A stretch of 7,741 nt of DNA from WYEN01 sp049976205 (GTDB lineage: Archaea; Thermoproteota; Thermoprotei_A; Sulfolobales; AG1): positions 1-7,741 of the forward strand of contig JBMFIR010000050.1 in the NCBI GenBank assembly GCA_049976205.1, read 5' to 3'. Position numbers and translations under genes: made by a program. A model generated the notes under the pieces. It had not been told where the DNA came from and did no database searches. It was given only the letters and a program-made list of their open reading frames with translations. Position 1 is the first letter of the stretch; the number at the start of each line of letters is the position of its first letter. This document shows positions 6,023-7,741 of the stretch, one piece after another.

Positions 6023-7078
6023 ATGGATAATGTGTTAGGGGTTTTCTCAATATTCATTGCTGACTCAATAACTTTCTTCTCGATTTATTTAATGCTTAAT
6101 CTAAGTCTAAATATTGAGAGAGGATTAGCTGGAATACCTAATTTCGGACTTCTCCTGAGCTATGCTGCGGGAGCTTACATAACTGGTAGCTTAGGTGGAA
6201 GAATCGCTATGTTTTTAACAGGCACACATCTAAATATTGATCCTATTGAGAATTCAGCAGATGTGATATCCGCGGTCAATCCCTTGCTAGAACATAGTGC
6301 GGGATTATCAATAGTCTATATGCTGATAATGTTGTCAATAAGTGCTGGATTTGGAGCACTCATAGGATTAATTCAATTAGGTCCTGTGATAAGATTAAGA
6401 GAAGATTATTTAGCAATAACACTGCTAGCGCTCGCGGAGATCCTTAATGAGATAGGTAGAGTATATAAACCAATGCTCAATGGCCCCATGGGCGTCTCTG
6501 TCCCAGACCCTTTCTCATGGGCTGGTAGAGATCTTAGATTTTATGTAGCTTCTTCAGAGATATTTCTCATAGCACTACTAATATTCATATACACAGAATA
6601 CTTATCTAGATCTCCACTAGGTAGAGTATTTAGAGCTATAAGAGAAAATGAGATCGCTGCTGCGTCACTAGGTAAGAGTATTGTTAGATACAGAGCTATT
6701 GCCATGATCCTTGGTTCAGCAATAGCTGGTTTATCAGGATCATTATTCACGCTCTACCAAGGATCTATTACACCAACACTAACAAGATTTCAATGGACAT
6801 TTCTACCCTGGCTAATGCTCTTCTTAGGTGGAATAGGTAATAATATAGGTGTATTAATAGGGACACTCATATACGTGTTCATTAATAGAATAATTATCAT
6901 GAATAAACACTATCTCGCAGCAATTCTCCCATTCGATATTGTTTGGTTCGACTACATATCACTAGGTATAGTAATGGCTCTAATCTTGATTTATAGACCT
7001 CAGGGAATACTCCCAGAAAAACCTTATATACCGAGTAGAGTTAGGAGAATAATACAGGAACTCACAAAAGAATCATAG
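6023..7078 (+). CDS. livM: LIV-type ABC transporter permease LivM
   Basis: A 351-residue multi-spanning permease beginning MDNVLGVFSIFIADS. Seen: the first membrane helices with GLAGIPNFGLLLSYAAGAY (34-52), the LivM counterpart of NFAH; a polar outside loop at about 66-93; NGPMGVSVP (153-161), the family's glycine motif; the ATPase-contacting EAA-like loop RSPLGRVFRAIRENEIAAAS (196-215); and the C-terminal YRPQGIL (324-330), typical of LivM. It is the second channel subunit beside LivH. The start at 6023 is chosen from the perfect ribosome site. It is the last gene of the operon; its stop lies four bases from the stop of the convergent dehydrogenase gene. Confidence 0.92.
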   Translation: MDNVLGVFSIFIADSITFFSIYLMLNLSLNIERGLAGIPNFGLLLSYAAGAYITGSLGGRIAMFLTGTHLNIDPIENSADVISAVNPLLEHSAGLSIVYMLIMLSISAGFGALIGLIQLGPVIRLREDYLAITLLALAEILNEIGRVYKPMLNGPMGVSVPDPFSWAGRDLRFYVASSEIFLIALLIFIYTEYLSRSPLGRVFRAIRENEIAAASLGKSIVRYRAIAMILGSAIAGLSGSLFTLYQGSITPTLTRFQWTFLPWLMLFLGGIGNNIGVLIGTLIYVFINRIIIMNKHYLAAILPFDIVWFDYISLGIVMALILIYRPQGILPEKPYIPSRVRRIIQELTKES

Positions 7079-7114
7079 AGATCTATGGTATCAAATGAAT
7101 TTTTATTTGATCTC
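7078..7114. terminator. Hairpin with T-rich loop between convergent genes
   Basis: ATCAAAT (7090-7096) and ATTTGAT (7105-7111) form a perfect 7-base stem around GAATTTTT, and an outer pair GAGATC (7078-7083) / GATCTC (7109-7114) partly competes. It starts at the livM stop and lies inside the last codons of the minus-strand dehydrogenase. Placement suggests a terminator for livM; the T-run reads as A on the other strand, so a two-way role is doubtful. Confidence 0.3.
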
Positions 7115-7741
7115 TCTCAAAACTCTTCTCCATAGCCTCAACACCTCTACTTAGAGAATACACTCCAGTAACTAACGGATCTGTCTTGATCAATCCCATT
7201 CTCAAGAGCTCTATGGCTTTATCAAATGGTCCACAACGACTACCAATTATTCTGAGTTCTTTCACAATCGCATATGTGTAATTAAAAGTCGTCGGTGACC
7301 CATGTGTTGATTTAGCCGCTACGACCCCTCGTGGCCTAGTTATTTGGGTAGCTAGCTCGAGTCCTGAGGGGTCTCCTGTTGCCTCCACGACATAATCAAA
7401 TCCTTGCCCCTCTGGGGTTTTTCTCTTCACGTAATCCTGCAGATCCTCTAGAAAAACTACTTCATCAACTCCTAAGTCCCGTGCTAACTTAGCCTTAGGA
7501 CTATCTCTCCTAGCCACCGCCACTAGGAGCCTGGGTCTCAGGAGTTTCAGTACTTGTATTGATAATAACCCTATCGGCCCCAAGCCTATGACAGCTACTC
7601 TCGAGAGTGGTTTCGGAGGCTCCATCTCGATCATCTCAATAATTGCTGCTAAAGGCTCTGTGAAGACTGCTTTCTGAGGCGGTAAATCATCTACGAAATG
7701 AATAACATCTCTTCTTGTCACCAGATACTCAGCCATTCCAC
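7083..7741 (-). CDS. Zinc-type medium-chain alcohol dehydrogenase family protein, C-terminal part (5' end outside window)
   Basis: The minus-strand frame is open to the right edge and reads G-MAEYLVTRRD; GMAEY is an internal MDR motif, so the ATG at 7736 is not the start. The visible 218 residues are the later two thirds of a family usually 340-350 long. Numbering from that Met: FTEPLAA (25-31), the region of the third catalytic zinc ligand (Glu28); VAVIGLGPIG (47-56), the nucleotide-binding GxGxxG; LVAVARRDSPKAKLARDLG (71-89), strand 2 with Ala-Arg-Arg where NAD enzymes often have Asp, hinting at NADP(H); FDYVVEATG (113-121); and GSRCGPF (165-171) with a short helix-rich end. The zinc-binding GroES-like N-terminus is not visible, so the substrate is open: alcohol, polyol, sugar or threonine-type dehydrogenases all share this half. 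It is convergent with the transporter and so separately transcribed. Confidence 0.88.
   Translation of the reverse strand, partial: GMAEYLVTRRDVIHFVDDLPPQKAVFTEPLAAIIEMIEMEPPKPLSRVAVIGLGPIGLLSIQVLKLLRPRLLVAVARRDSPKAKLARDLGVDEVVFLEDLQDYVKRKTPEGQGFDYVVEATGDPSGLELATQITRPRGVVAAKSTHGSPTTFNYTYAIVKELRIIGSRCGPFDKAIELLRMGLIKTDPLVTGVYSLSRGVEAMEKSFERDQIKIHLIP

Noticed and set aside
6541..6750. Minus-strand open frame of 69 codons
   Set aside because: Antisense to the conserved EAA-like loop of livM; no independent support.

Overview
The window looks like chromosomal DNA of a low-GC, probably hyperthermophilic crenarchaeon. Evidence: arginine is written almost only as AGA/AGG; TATA-like boxes lie upstream of genes; Shine-Dalgarno sites match GGAGGTGA; a T-tract follows a gene end; there is a ribbon-helix-helix VapB of the type common in Crenarchaeota; and the solute-binding protein is tethered by an N-terminal membrane helix and Thr/Pro linker rather than a lipobox cysteine. 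I cannot name the genus from sequence alone.

Layout: (1) 1-831, the C-terminal part of a UbiD-family prenylated-FMN decarboxylase that enters from the left edge. (2) 885-1527, a toxin-antitoxin locus in decay: an intact VapB antitoxin with a candidate operator over its start, then a VapC PIN-domain toxin that is now a pseudogene. The VapC protein can be read almost end to end if five single missing bases, each in a short homopolymer run, are restored and two stop codons ignored. (3) 1528-2201, about 670 bases of very AT-rich sequence without a convincing gene, ending in the promoter of the transporter operon. (4) 2202-7078, a complete five-gene branched-chain amino acid type (LIV/HAAT) ABC importer in the order livK-livG-livF-livH-livM, all on the + strand. 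The last four genes are tightly packed (abutting, 4-base overlap, 7-base gap), while livK is separated from livG by a T-rich tract. (5) 7083-7741, the C-terminal two thirds of a medium-chain zinc-type dehydrogenase on the minus strand, entering from the right edge and convergent with livM.

How the parts work together: LivK is expected to catch an amino acid or similar small ligand outside the membrane and deliver it to the LivH/LivM channel, driven by the LivG/LivF ATPase pair. The T-tract after livK would let the binding protein be made in excess of the membrane and ATPase subunits. The flanking decarboxylase and dehydrogenase could act on imported compounds, but only proximity supports that. 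The most unusual item is the vapC relic, with its one-directional homopolymer deletions beside an intact antitoxin. The rest is a recognisable, fairly ordinary archaeal transport locus.
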